The translations under genes and the position numbers were made by a program. Below, one piece after another: positions 45,285-56,120 of a stretch of 64,000 nt of DNA (its first letter is position 1; the number at the start of each line of letters is the position of its first letter). Source of the stretch: Prorocentrum cordatum (Eukaryota; Sar; Dinophyceae; Prorocentrales; Prorocentraceae); NCBI GenBank assembly GCA_963575745.1, contig CAUYUJ010014604.1, forward strand, positions 333,087 through 397,086, written 5' to 3'. The notes beneath the pieces were generated by a model. The model worked only from the letters and a program-made list of their open reading frames with translations. It did no database searches and had not been told where the DNA came from.

Positions 45285-45366
45285 CGGAGGAGGAGGAGGA
45301 GGATGAGAAGGAGGAGGAGGAGGAGCAGGAGGAGGAGGAGGAGGAGGAGGAGGAGGAGGAGGAGGT
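45285..45366. repeat. GGA microsatellite
   Basis: GGA/AGGA tract. 45056-45284 and 45367-46080 show no gene. Confidence 0.9.
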
Positions 45367-46081
45367 GGGGGAAGAGTATGATACTTGTCTTAACGATGAT
45401 GATGCCGTCGACGACGGCGACGAGGAGGTCTCTACACCCTCACCCGGGACTGATCTTTCATCCCGAGTCGTTTTTTTGACGGCCCTAGGCCCCGGCAAGG
45501 ACCACAAAACGAAGCCGCAGATGTCGGCGTTTCGCCAGAGTTGACGGGGTGGTGCGGGGGGGTCAAGCCCAGGCACGCATGCCGCTTCTGTCGCATTGCG
45601 CGCAAAGATCGGGACGCCGCTCACCAAATGTCACTCTTGTTTGGGGCCATTCTTTGCGCATAGCCGAAAATTACCTGAAGCCTGCCAGCGCGATTTCTTC
45701 GCTAGGGCACCCGCGGGGTCGCGAAGATAATCGCGCTTCGCGCGTCGCGGTCCGGGTCAGAGCGGTTGCCCTTCTCCTAGGTGCGGCGCGAGGGCGCGAG
45801 GGCGCGAAGGCGCAAAGCGCGACGTCAGGTGACCTGGTTCCACGACGTGGATTCCGACAGGCCACGCCGTGCGCTTCATCACCGCGCCTGATAGCGCGCG
45901 CATTCGGACCTCAGTCTCAACCAACGCAGACGAACCCACCAAGTCAAAAATCCTACCAGCAACACCTTCCACTGGCTGTAGGGCCACTCTTGTGTGCAGC
46001 TGAAGATGGCCTAGAACCTTCCCTCACGATTTCTCCCACGACCTGAGTGGGGGCCTTCGGATATAACTTAGATTGCACGCG

Positions 46082-46450
46082 CACCGAACTCGCACGTGCT
46101 GAACTCGCACGGGGCTGAACTCGCACGCGCTGAAGTCGCACGGAGCTGATCCCGCACGCGCAGTGAATTTGCTCGAGCACTGAAGTCGCACTGACTGAAC
46201 TCGCATATCTTTAAACTCACACGGACTGAGCCCGCACATACTGATTCGGCACGGACGATCTTTCGCAGGACTTCGCACGGGTGGCCATTGTTCGCTTGCG
46301 AATCAAGTACGTGCGAGTTCAGTGCGTGCGGGTTCCGCTGGTGCGAGTTCAGTGCGTGTGAATTAAGTGTGTGCAAGTTCAGCCGCCAGCGTGCGAGCTC
46401 GTCTGTGCGAGTTCGTCCGTGCGAGTTCAGTGTCGTTCGAGTTCAGTGCG
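46082..46450. repeat. Inverted pair of 15-17 bp tandem arrays
   Basis: 46082-46250 repeats GAACTCGCACGCGCTGAA. 46305-46450 repeats the complement, GTGCGAGTTCAGTGCG. The two arms could fold into a hairpin of over 100 bp around 46280. Confidence 0.72.
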
Positions 46451-46471
46451 TGCCCTGGTGGCTCTCGACAG

Positions 46472-46562
46472 AAATCCGGGCGAGGACGACGCGCTAGCGA
46501 CGCTCGACGAGCGCACCTGGGAGGAGGTCTCGGCCTGCCTCGGGCGCGGCGGCTGGCACAAG
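46472..46562 (+). CDS. OST-HTH/LOTUS-like gene, exon 3 candidate
   Basis: Ninety-one bases follow CTCGACAG and read NPGEDDALATLDERTWEEV, then SACLGRGGWHK. The motif D-D-A-L-x-D-E-x-T-W-E-E-V-x-x-x-L resembles the linker that opens the second block in dinoflagellate OST-HTH proteins (acidic run, then W-E-V-x-x-Y/C-L). The donor is AAG|GC at 46562/46563, phase 0, matching the phase-0 start of the exon at 55264. The exon lies directly after an inverted pair of 15-17 bp tandem arrays (46082-46450) and before a GTC microsatellite. The intron downstream would be about 8.7 kb and holds most of the repeats between 46.6 and 55.2 kb. Confidence 0.55.
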
Positions 46563-46579
46563 GCCTGCGCTCCTCGTTC

Positions 46580-46581
46580 TA

Positions 46582-46627
<46 letters not shown>

Positions 46628-46850
46628 GCCTCCGCCTCTCCGTGCTCCTCCTCCTTGTCCTCCTCCTCCTCCTCCTCCTCCCTCCTGGAAAAGGGGGAAG
46701 GAGGAGGAGGAGTAGGAGGAGGAGGAGGAGGAGGAGGAGGAGAACCAGTGTAAATCCAAGACTCATTAACGATGCTGCAGTATACCCTCCCTCCAAGCTC
46801 CTTCTTCATAGGCCCCTACAATGATTTATTTTTCCCCCATCAAGCTTGCC
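46580..46850. repeat. GTC tract, CTC-GAG hairpin and R1 start
   Basis: GTC run (46580-46626), CTC run (46641-46682) and GGA run (46694-46742) around GGAAAAGGGGG, so the last two are inverted copies. R1 sequence CCTCCCTCCAAGCTCCTTCT follows at 46785. Confidence 0.75.
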
Positions 46851-46899
46851 TACGGGGTTCCTAGTTGGTTATAGGTTGGTGCCTCGGGTGGCTACTTTG

Positions 46900-47285
46900 C
46901 CCGCTCCTCGGAGGTTCCCTGGGTTCCTCGGGGCTTAAGGTTCCTTGGGTTCCCCCGGTTCCCTGGGTTCCCCCAGTTCCCCCGGTTCCCCGGGTTCCTC
47001 GGGTTCTCGGGGTTCCTCGGGTTCCTCGGGTTCTCGGGGTTCCTCGGGTTCCTCGGGTTCCTCGGGTTGCTCAGGTTCCCCAGGTTCCCCAAGCAATGCC
47101 AAGCAATACCAGTCAATACCAAGAAATGCCAAGCAATGTCGAGCAATGTCAAGCAACGCCAAGCAATGCAAAGCAATGCAAAACAATGCCAAGCAATGCG
47201 AAGCAATGCGAAGCAATGCGAAGCATTGCCAAGCAATGCCAAGCAATGCCAAGCAAAGCCAAGCAAAGCCAAGAAGTGCCGAGCA
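46900..47285. repeat. GGTTCC and AAGCAATGCC tandem arrays
   Basis: 46905-47090 repeats GGTTCCTCG-like 9-10-mers. 47095-47285 repeats the 10-mer CAATGCCAAG about 19 times with substitutions. Confidence 0.88.
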
Positions 47286-47351
47286 CGCTCTGACAGTCTG
47301 ACATCTGGCGAACACATTATTTTTGGGATGTTTGCCATATTACGTAATCCT

Positions 47352-47560
47352 TCAAATTGTTGAACATCTTAAAATGAGTGTGCGCGGCGCTACGGCGAGA
47401 GCCACATTTTGGGAAGGAGCCGCCCTCCATCCATGAAGCTGTTGCATATTTGATGACGAACGTGCGCCTCGCAAAGGCGAGAGCCACATTGTGAAAACCA
47501 CCCGCCCTTTATACGTGAAACTCTTGCACACTTCCTGTTTCAGGAACATACATGGTGAGG
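47352..47560. repeat. Family R1, locus 3
   Basis: GTGCGCGGCGCTACGGCGAG, AGCCACATTTTGGGAAGGAG and CCTCCATCCATGAAGCTGTT, then a second unit with CGTGCGCCTCGCAAAGGCGA. Confidence 0.72.
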
Positions 47561-47641
47561 AAGTTTCAGGCGCAATGAGCGGCGCGCCCTTCTGGCTGGC
47601 CTCGGGGTGCGACAGGGAGGAATTACTCATAAGGGAAAGGA

Positions 47642-48560
47642 ATGGAGGAGGAGGAGGAGGAGGCGGAGGAGGAGGAGGAGGAGGAGGAGGAGGAGGAGGA
47701 GGAGGAGGAGGAGGAGGAGGAGGAGGAGGAGGAGGAGGAGAGAGGAGGAGGGATGAGGAGGCGGAATAGGAGGCGGATGAGGAGCAGGATGAGGAGGCGG
47801 CGGAAGATGCGGAGGAGGCGGAGGAGGCGGAGGAGGCGGAGGCGGCGGAGGAGGAGGATGAGGAGGAGGAGGAGGAGGCGGAGGAGGAAGAGGCGGACGA
47901 GGATTAGAAGGCGGAGGAGGAGGAGGCGGAGGAGGAGGCGGAGAGGAGGAGGAGGAGGAGGACCGCTTCGGCAGGGGGCGCGCCGTGCGCGCTTCCGCCC
48001 CTCTCGCGCAGGATGGCCCCCTCTGAGGCGGGGGAGAGAGGAGGAGGAGGAGGAGGAGGAAGGGAGGAGGAGGAGGAGGAGGAGGAGGAGGCGGAGGGAG
48101 GAGGGAGAGGACGCGGCGGAGGATGCGGAAGAGGCGGAGGAGGCAGAGGAGGCGGAGGCGGAGGCGGCGGAGGAGAGGAGGAGGCGGAGGAGGAGGAGGC
48201 GGACGAGGAGGAGAAGGCGGAGGAGGAGGAGGCGGAGGAGGAGGAGGAGGAGAGCAGGAGGAGGAGGAGGCGGAGGAGGAGGATGAGGAGGAGGCGGAGG
48301 AGAGGGAGCGGGAGCGGGAGAGGGAGAGGGAGAGGCAGAGGCGCAGGCAGAGGCATAGGCAGAGGCAGAGGGAGAGGGAGGGGAGATGCAGAGGCAGAGG
48401 CAGAGGCAGAGGGAGAGGGAGAGGGCGAGAGAGAGGGTGAGAGAGAGAGAGAGAGCGAGAGATGTAGGGGGAGAGGGAGGGGGAGGAGGAGGAAGAGGAG
48501 GAGGAGGAGGAGGAACAGGAGGAGGAGGAGGCGGAGGAGGAGGAGGAGGAGGAGGAGGAC
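47642..48560. repeat. Long GGA/GCGGAG tract
   Basis: About 900 purine-rich bases with few interruptions (one at 47962-48020). The overlapping frames of 270-370 codons on both strands are by-products. Confidence 0.93.
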
Positions 48561-48649
48561 AAGTGTGATAGGCCCCCCTCCGAATCGCATGAGGCCACGT
48601 TTTGCAACCCATTCCAAAGAAGGATGGGTGCTGGGGCCGCGGCAGCAGA

Positions 48650-49290
48650 GGAGGAGGAGGAGGAGGAGGAAGATCAGTGTAAACCCAAGAGTCATCAACG
48701 ATGTTGGAATAAACCCTCCCTCCAAGCTCCCTCTTCATAGGCCCCTACAACGATTCATTTCCATTGAGGGAGCTGCCTCGTTCGAAGACAACCGTTTGAA
48801 GACCCTGAAGCATGCCAGAGTATTGTTCTGGGGATTCCAACGCCACGGATGAACTTCACTGTTGCGTCTTGACGACTTTGAAAATTGTGCCAGAACGCCA
48901 TTCCTGGGGCTTCAGCACAGCGAATCAAGGTAACTGTTGCGCCCGCATAATCTTTCGTCCTTTCAAAGCACCTTTTCTCGCACGTTGATGATGGGAATCC
49001 GTGCAACTCTTGCAATTCAAGAATCGAATGTGCACCGCGCTAAGGCGAGAGCCACATTGTGAAAAAAGGAGCAGCCCTTAATCCGTGAAGCTCTTGCAAA
49101 TTTGTAAAACGAATGTGCGCTTCGCTGAGGCGAGAGCCACATGTTGAAAACCACCCGCCCTCAATCCGTGAAACTCTTGCATATTTTAAAACGAATGTGC
49201 GCTTCGCTAAGGCGAGAACTACATTTTGAAAACCACCCGCCCTCCATCTGTGAAGCTGTTTCCATTTTTCAGCTCCAGAGTCGGAAGCGG
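48650..49290. repeat. Family R1, locus 4
   Basis: GGA, AACCCAAGAGTCATCAACGA, CCTCCCTCCAAGCTCCCTCT, then units with GTGCGCTTCGCTAAGGCGAG and CCTCAATCCGTGAAACTCTT at 49020-49250. It is the best match to locus 1. Confidence 0.75.
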
Positions 49291-49401
49291 TGATGAAGTC
49301 TCAGGCGAAACGCCCGGACCGCCCTCAAATCTGGCTTAGGATGATGATGATGATGAGGAGGAGACGAGTAGGACACCTCGGGCCCAGAAGCCCGCGACAG
49401 T

Positions 49402-50140
49402 GTGCCAGCCCCAGGGGGCCAGCCTCATGGTAAACCGGCCATTTTGCATCAACTGCTACACTCATTTCCGAACCATACGTTGTACATTCTTTTTCGACAA
49501 CATCCCTTTCCCCTCGGCTCACCACGATTTCGTCGGCTAATCCAGCGTAGCGCCGCCGGCCACGCGAACAGCGAGCTCACGCACGAGTGCTGCTACGAGT
49601 CGCCGCTGCACGAGAACTCTTCGACCACAACATCCACCACCAGCTTACACAGCGCGCCAGTTCCTCGCCACGCGCCACAGCGCCCAGCAGCCACCTCGGC
49701 ATCTACTTTAAACTCTAACCACGGCGACATCATGGAGAGCAGCCGCGAGCGGATCGGGGTCTGCGCAACCACCGTGGAGATCAGCATCGAGCCGCCCGCG
49801 ATCCAGAGCTACAACGCCGAGGCCCGCTACACCAGCCATAGGTTCTGGACTCGAGCGCTGGAAGAACTACAAGTGGATGGACGAGGCCGACAGTCACATG
49901 GACAAGTCTTGGAACCAGAACCTCAACGGGAAGGGCAGCTACCAGGACGGCAAGGGGAGGAACGACCACCAGGACCCCGCCAGCAACAAGCAGAAGGGCA
50001 AGGGCAATAACAACATAGGAACAAGGCAATCCATATCCAACCCGAAAAGGAAGATACGCCCAAGAAGAAGGACGGCGGCTAGAACTACAAAAACAACAAC
50101 AATCATTTTAATACTGTTCGGTCTTACCTGCTCGCGTTCC
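49402..50140 (+). pseudogene. Unrecognised ORF pieces, Asn/Lys-rich
   Basis: One frame runs from about 49402 to 50010 (SSRERIGVCATTVEISIEPP, IQSYNAEARYTS). A second frame at 49850-50050 reads YKWMDEADSHMDKSWNQNLN and GKGRNDHQDPASNKQKGKGN. Composition (AAC-rich, few simple repeats) is similar to the coiled-coil pieces at 51912-53130. The two may be halves of one gene split by the insertion at 50110-51830. No family is recognised. Confidence 0.3.
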
Positions 50141-50651
50141 ATTCAACACTAATATCCCGAACGCTCGATACCCGCCCTTTTCGTCCTCGACCGTACCCCC
50201 TTGGGGGTGTATCTTTCTTACCTGCAACGTGTGTTTCGCGCAGCCCCTGAGGCAGAGAAAGAGAGGACGGATTGAAGGAAGGACAAGAGGGAGGGAGGAG
50301 GATGGAACACGGGCTACGAGCAGAAAGCACGTGGCAGAACCAGACGGGAAGATCGGGCGGGTAGACCCTACAAGGCGGGTCGGGAAGGAGGGCCCACGCG
50401 GCCGGGTCGAGCAGGCGGGTTGCTCAAGCATGCGTCCCGCATGGATCGCGAGGACGTCTCGCGCGACAGCTCGATTCCCAAATCAATCGTGAGGAAATCT
50501 ACAGCGAGAGCGTGACTCCTGAATGTCGCGGCGTCTGAATAATTTGCGACGATTTTCCACGCGCGAGCGCGATTCCTGCTTAATTTGTGAGGACGTCCCG
50601 CGCGAAAGCGCGATTTGGGAATGCACTGTGAGGAAGTATCAAGCGGGAACC

Positions 50652-50655
<4 letters not shown>
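50130..50655. repeat. Reverse copy of the 4.5-6.8 kb tandem unit
   Basis: The reverse complement shows GCGTTCGGGATATTAGTGTT, CTGAAACAGG-like splice block variants, CTCGTGCTCCATCC-like text and the CACGATTTA sub-repeats in the same order as the three direct units. It cuts the Asn-rich pseudogene. Confidence 0.68.
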
Positions 50656-50684
<29 letters not shown>

Positions 50685-50705
50685 TTTACTATTATTATTG
50701 TTGTT

Positions 50706-51614
50706 GAACATTATTAATTCTAAAGAATAATTATTGTTGGGACCCCTGGTGCACGGCCCCCCCGCCGCGCCTAGGCCGCAGCTACATTTTCATCATTTTT
50801 TCGCGAAAGCTTCAGAAAAGTGGATGGGGTCCAGATCCGGTTGTTTTGTTGTAATCCGTTTTCCCTTGCAAAAAACACTATAAAATGACATTTCTTGTTC
50901 TAATATAATCAAATTTCAAGAATCCCTTGCAAAAAATAAGGTAAAGTGGACATTCGCGCGCGCAAGACGAAATCCTTCCAAAAGCTTAGTGTTCGGAGCG
51001 ATTTTAACATAAAAACATCAAAAAACCAATGGTTTTTCAACAAACAAATGTCAAAATCTCATCCCGCGCGCTCTTGCGGATTCGTAGGAAACCCAACACT
51101 TTTTAAACATTTCTGTCAAACGGGCTTTTGCGAGCAACTTTTTCGAACTTCTGCGACAACGGTTGCGCACCTGCCAGGGCCATCATCCCTGTCAAATAAT
51201 ACCATGCGGGACACATTCGTTTTTTCTTCGCGCGCGCACGCCGAAATCTCCAAAAACCATTGGGTATCATGTGTATCATGTACCATATGCATCATATGCA
51301 ACAGATGTTCTGTGGAAGGCTTAACAACTTCTGTGGGTTAACAAGGCTTAACAACTTCTGTGGGTGTACGAACGTAGGCTTAACAACTTCTGTGGGTGTG
51401 TACTCCACGCCAGTGTAGTAGCCACGGTCGTCCGCAGGCCACGAAGTGAAGTGTCCGAACGTCATAGGGCGGGAAGCTGGGTGTGGGTGGTGGCGAAGAG
51501 TCGTGTGGATATTTGGTAGAGCTTGCACTGCCCCCCCACAAAGTGGGGGTATTGGCTGGCGTCGCATGAAAACCCTGGCACTGGTGAGAACACTGAGCGT
51601 TCGGGTAAAGTGAT
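50706..51614. mobile_element. Element N, copy 3 (shortest)
   Basis: Starts GAACATTATTAATTCTAAAG after a TTA tract (50656-50700) and ends GCGTTCGGGTAAAGTGATT before a TTG tract. The middle is shorter than in copies 1 and 2, with CTTAACAACTTCTGTGGGTG repeated three times (51318-51400). Confidence 0.72.
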
Positions 51615-51691
51615 TGTTGTTGTTGTTGTTGTTGTTGTTGCTGTTGTTGTTGTAGTTCGGGGCCAACAGAGCAGTTTTACCCTAGTGTCTT

Positions 51692-51820
<129 letters not shown>

Positions 51821-51911
51821 ATATAAAGAAGCAGTGTGCGAACCCTGGGGGGAACACTTCAAATGAAAAACAAAATGGTCACCCGAAGGGGGATCAACAC
51901 TATTTGTTTCA

Positions 51912-53247
51912 GTAGTGTGGGTTCGACAACAACATCGAGCGCGTCACCAACACGATCAACAATGTCATGCCCATGATGGGAATCTACGCGGTCAGGAGGC
52001 ACAACTGGGAGCCTCCTCCCAACGACCACAAACTGAGGGACGAATGGAAGAATATCGAACGCGTCGAGGAGCGAAGAGCGGCAGCTGCCACCGTCAAAAA
52101 TAATACAGCAGGTTCACCTACTGCCGACGCCGCCACACATGTGGTCTCCACCAACGCGACGGTCCTCAGCAGCACGCCCCTGGACCAGCAGGCGAGCGAT
52201 ATCGACGATGCCAGTGGGACCGTGGAGGACTACAACGAGCACTCCAATATTCACTGGCAACAGACAGCAATCCACATTAATGATATCGGGAACAACATTG
52301 AGGATCTCACGGCCTTCCATCGCGACACCAGCAATGCAATGCATGAGTGGCACAGCGACGCAGAAGCTGCAGATGACGAAGCAGATCCACCACGAAGGAG
52401 CCGTCTGCCAAGAAGATCGCCTACACCATCACCATATGGAAGCAGCCAAGGGCGGGCGAAGCCACGGACGGGCGGGATTTCGGCAACATGCTCAGGATTC
52501 TGAAGGGCCAACGACACCGAGAAAAACAAGGCCCAAACCACCGACGATATCAACAACCTCAAGAGACACCTGCGCACAGCGGAGGAAACTGCAAGACAAA
52601 GGGCCGATAATTACAACAGCGAGCTGAAGAAGGATTTTCAAAGCTCAAAGCATGCTCCAGACAAGATGGCAACACGCCACGAGTACATTTAGACCATTAA
52701 CGCGGAGAAGCCCAACAGGGCGGAGGAGCAGATCGAAACCATGAAGAGATCTCCAGTTGATGCGGGGCATCAGCCTCTGACAACAAACGACAACCAACTG
52801 CAGAGACAGCACCAGGAAATTCAGAAACAGCTTGCCGACAGCAACCACATGGGGGACAATATGGAAAAGGAATCTTCAAAGCGAATAAATATCAGCAACA
52901 CAAAGGCAGACGCACTGCAACGTGACCATGGGAGCCGACGGCCAAGTCGCCAGCGTCGAAGCCAAAGCGGCAGAAGACAGGATCAAGGACCGCAGCGACA
53001 ACAACATCCTGCATCTGAGGTTGCGGAATACAGAAGAACGGCACATGCGAGCGAGGCAAGAGCTACTGGAACAACACAGGCGTATGGAGGCTACCATCCG
53101 CATGACCAGTCTCGTGGGTGGTGTTGGCAAGAGTCAGGGGCCGTATGGGGCCGCGTGGAGGGCACCTGGGGCCGTCCTGGAGTGACTGCGGGTGTCGGAG
53201 ACGTGATGGGCAAGTTTCTGGAGCAGATGAGTCTCCCGGCGGGATGA
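51912..53247 (+). pseudogene. Broken coiled-coil ORF, Asn-rich
   Basis: After TTTGTTTCAG the frame reads FDNNIERVTNTINNVMPMMG, RHNWEPPPNDHKLRDEWKNI, then a polar run to 52503. Other frames continue DDINNLKRHLRTAEETARQR, an in-frame TAG at 52690, AEEQIETMKR, QRQHQEIQKQLADSN and, after another shift, VEAKAAEDRIKDRSDNN and RHMRARQELLEQHRRMEATI. This is a long coiled coil with at least two stops or shifts. It could be a retroelement ORF1 or a dead structural gene. It lies inside the large intron between exons 3 and 4 of the OST-HTH-like gene. Confidence 0.42.
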
Positions 53248-53375
53248 TGAACCCTTCTGGGCACCCCCCCCATTCAAAGCGTCCAACCAGGCTCCCAGGG
53301 GAGGGGTTCGGGGAGGGGCCAGTATCTCCCGCGCCGATGAATCTCCAAGGGGTCGGCGGGATTCTAGCTCTGTCT
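53218..53375. repeat. Dispersed 160-bp repeat, copy 2
   Basis: Same word order as 14058-14222 (CTGGAGCAGATGA, CAACCAGGCTCCCAGGGGAG, CCAAGGGGTCGGCGGG). Confidence 0.65.
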
Positions 53376-55263
53376 AGTTCAGGTCGTCCAACTCGGTCCA
53401 TGTGTGCCCAGTTCTGCCCAACACAATCCGTCTCAGTTCAATTGAACTCCGCTTTGTTCAAATCGGTCTAGCGCAGCCCGCCGTAGTTCCCATTCCAGTT
53501 CAGTCCACCTCACCCCGTCAAGTTCAGGCCTCCTAAATCCAGCTCATCCTAGGTTTGTCCAGCCCAAGGTTGTTTCGCCCAGCTCAGTCCATTTCAGTCA
53601 CGTGCAGTCCAGTTCGGTCCACTTTACCTCATGCTCACCCAGCTGATGAACGCAAGTCGTTGCAGTTAAGGTCATGCCAGTCGACAACAGTCCAACTCCG
53701 CATGAGTCAGTCCAGCCCAATCCAGCTCAGCCCAGCGTGGTCAGTTCGGTTCATTTCGGCCTGGTTTATTATTCGCGATTCAGCTCAGCCGCGTCCAGTT
53801 TAGTTCAGTCGAGCGGTCAGCCCAACCCAACCTTGCGCAGCTCAGTTCGATCGCTCCCTTCAGCTCAGCTGGGTCCAGCTGCTGAAGCGCACAGTTTTGC
53901 TATTGTCAGCACCTTTGAACACCGTTCGCCTTCTCACATGTATAGCTGTCGTATTCTGTCTGATTGGACCCGTGCACATTCAAAGTGCAAGCGTGTTCGA
54001 GTTCGCTCGGTTCGACATGTTCGTCGAAGCCTTGTCTATTCCATGTCTGTAATTGCCATTGCCTCCGAGAGGGTTGCACGGGTTTGTTGGCATAATCTTG
54101 TGCGGGGTGCTTCCGCAGGAATACTTGCATCGTGTTTGCACAGGTACTTCGAGGCCCCCCCCCCTTGGAGAGCGTAGAACTGGCGATCGTTCGAGAATTC
54201 ATGACAGTTTCTTCACGTCACGTGTGCGGCTGCCACTGGATTCTCTTGGACATCAGTCTTGCAATGTCGAAGCGGATCGTGCTCTTACTTGGTACTTGCA
54301 TACGGCATGTCTGTCTTCCTTAAATATCCGCTGTTGCTGTCAGTGTGCACCGGATCGGGGATATCCGTTTTGCGCCCCATTCGATATGTGGATTTTTTCT
54401 CCTTCGGCTGGAAGAGTATAATGTTCATGGGTTTCCGGCCGATCCCGCCACAATGCCTTGATAGTGTACCGAAGGCCTTTTGGAGGCCCTATTTGGTTTG
54501 GTTGGGGGCCTCTTGGGGCTTCTGGGGAGTTTCTTTAGGTCTCTTGGAAGCCTTTGGGGACTACCCCGCCTTTTGTGCGTGCCGCTGACGTCCTCAGCGC
54601 GCGTCCCGTCCAACTTGCGGTCACTCAACAGGTAGATGCAATACTTTGGTGACGTGTCATGATGCCGCTTGATGCACGCTTCGCGCATGCATCATACACT
54701 GAGTATCCCGCGTCCAGTGTTAGACACGTCTAGGAGTAACACAATCATCACTGGTGCAACGAACACTCGGCAAGCATATAGCAAGGCCGAATGAGTTCGC
54801 TATGTGGCCACCGAGTTCGCATCGCTCTAGCGAGCAGCACACGTTCTTGTGTTGATCAGAGGTTTACTGAGCCTTCACCGCTCTGTCTCGCATATATTCA
54901 TGTGCGCGCGCTCAGGTTGGAACCTGCAAGTACGCGAGCACGCCAGCAGGAATCGTGCCCACGCGTTCAGCCACCGTTCAGCAGTCATCTTGCGATCTTG
55001 CAAGCGTGAAGCAAGCAATCAGCTACCACATATTGGTGGGGCGTCTTCATTCAGTGACGCGAGGTAGGCAAGCTCGGCAAACATTTGGTATGCATGCGGA
55101 TGTACCGAACAAGTCCACACACACACACACTTCGCGTCCGCGGAGCAAGCGCTTCGCACATGCCGCCATACATGTAGAACATGGGTGAGGAGCGGGATGA
55201 TGATAAGATGAATCCGGGGTGCGCCAGGGTCGTATGCTTGTCCATCTTCTCTCGTCTCACAAG
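53376..55263. other. No gene; CAGTTCAGTCC-like words, short GGCCTCTTGG patch
   Basis: 53380-53890 repeats GTCCAGTTCAGTCCA-like 5-10-mers. 54470-54565 is a short patch of the GGCCTCTTGG family. The rest is mixed sequence within the inferred 8.7-kb intron. Confidence 0.5.
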
Positions 55264-55578
55264 GCGCAGGAGGCCGCGCACAAGTACTACGTGGTGGCCG
55301 CCTGGCTTCAGGAAGAGTCGCCCTGCTTTGGCGATATGAGCTTCGGCCGGGTGCTGAGCATCGTGCGGTGCAGCGCGCTGCAGGGCAAGTGTCTCCTCGG
55401 CCATCGCAATAGCCTTCTGGTGCCGTACCTCCAGTCCGAGGAGCACGAACGGAAGGTCAACGCCTGCATGGGCCAGCCGACGCACGTCAACCCAGACGAG
55501 CAGTACGTCAGGACGTGGGAGGAGCTGCGGCAGGGCTTGCGCACGCTGCTTGAAAAGCAGGACGAGGGCACCCTGGAG
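55264..55578 (+). CDS. OST-HTH/LOTUS-like gene, exon 4
   Basis: This 315-bp open stretch encodes 105 residues with the blocks AQEAAHKYYVVAAWLQEE, FGDMSFGRVLSIVRC, GKCLLGHRNSLLVPY and VRTWEELRQGLRTLLE. The pattern G-R-V-x-x-I-V-x-x-A then K-x-L-L-G-x-x-x-x-x-L-V-P-Y is one I associate with the middle block of dinoflagellate OST-HTH proteins, before the next tryptophan-containing helix. The acceptor is a pyrimidine-rich tract ending CTCACAAG at 55263. The donor is GAG|GC at 55578/55579, phase 0. The frame stays open to a stop at 55636-55638, but that tail (ARLGSEWAASR...) lacks the family pattern and is probably intron. Codons are strongly GC3-biased, and no simple repeat explains the ORF. This is the strongest host exon in the window. 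Confidence 0.75.
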
Positions 55579-55688
55579 GCTCGTTTGGGCTCCGAATGGG
55601 CTGCTAGCAGGATGAGGTGTCGGCACTTGGAGCTGTGATCGATCACAGCTGGACCTGCAGGCAGATTCAGCTCGTCGGAGGAGGAAAA

Positions 55689-55807
55689 TACACCGATACC
55701 GCTGTTCGTCCTGGAGAGCCCTCGTCGCCACGGCAGGATTCTCCTCGAACTTCTGGTCATAATGCACCCTGGGATTGGTCTTGGGAATAGCGGTATCGAT
55801 CGGTACC
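55689..55807. mobile_element. IR-2 element, copy d, inside an intron
   Basis: Left terminus CACCGATACCGCTGTTCGTC, right terminus AATAGCGGTATCGATCGGTA. The interior matches copy a closely (GAGAGCCCTCGTCGCCACGG). It occupies the inferred intron 55579-55970. Confidence 0.72.
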
Positions 55808-55970
55808 GTTTTGTCCTCTCAGCTTTTGCTAATGCCACATCGAACTGTCAGGTCGGGTCAGACATGAGGGATCCTGCAGCTCAGCTGACTCCACTGCGCT
55901 TTCTTCTTCCCTCGCTCGCTCGCTCCCTCCCTCGCCCCCCTCGCTTCGGGCCCCTGGAGAGGTTTCCAAG

Positions 55971-56120
55971 GTGAAGGCGATGTTCCGCACGCTGCTGAAG
56001 ACTGAGCTGAGCGAGACAGTGTTCGGCCATCAGAGCCTGTCCAAGCTGTTGGGGGACCCCGAGCTCTCCGAGGAGTTCTCGCTCGAGATGCTGCAGGGCA
56101 ACCGCTACGTCCTCCGGATG
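55971..56120 (+). CDS. OST-HTH/LOTUS-like gene, exon 5 (HTH block)
   Basis: Following TTTCCAAG the frame reads VKAMFRTLLKTELSETVFGH, then QSLSKLLGDPELSEEF, SLEMLQGNRYVLRM. The order F-R-x-L-L-x-T-E-L-S-E-T-x-F-G-H-x-x-L-S-x-L-L-x-D-x-x-L is the signature I associate with the C-terminal OST-HTH/LOTUS-like block of dinoflagellate proteins. LOTUS domains elsewhere bind RNA (including G-quadruplex RNA) or DEAD-box helicases; which applies here is unknown. The upstream intron (55579-55970, 392 bp, GC-AG) contains an IR-2 element. The 3' end is not clear: the frame stays open to 56822, but the family pattern stops near 56120 and later sequence is repeat-like, so the last codons and stop are unplaced. 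Confidence 0.7.

Noticed and set aside
47623-48738. Overlapping frames of 210-370 codons on both strands
   Set aside because: By-products of the GGA tract, open in several frames at once.
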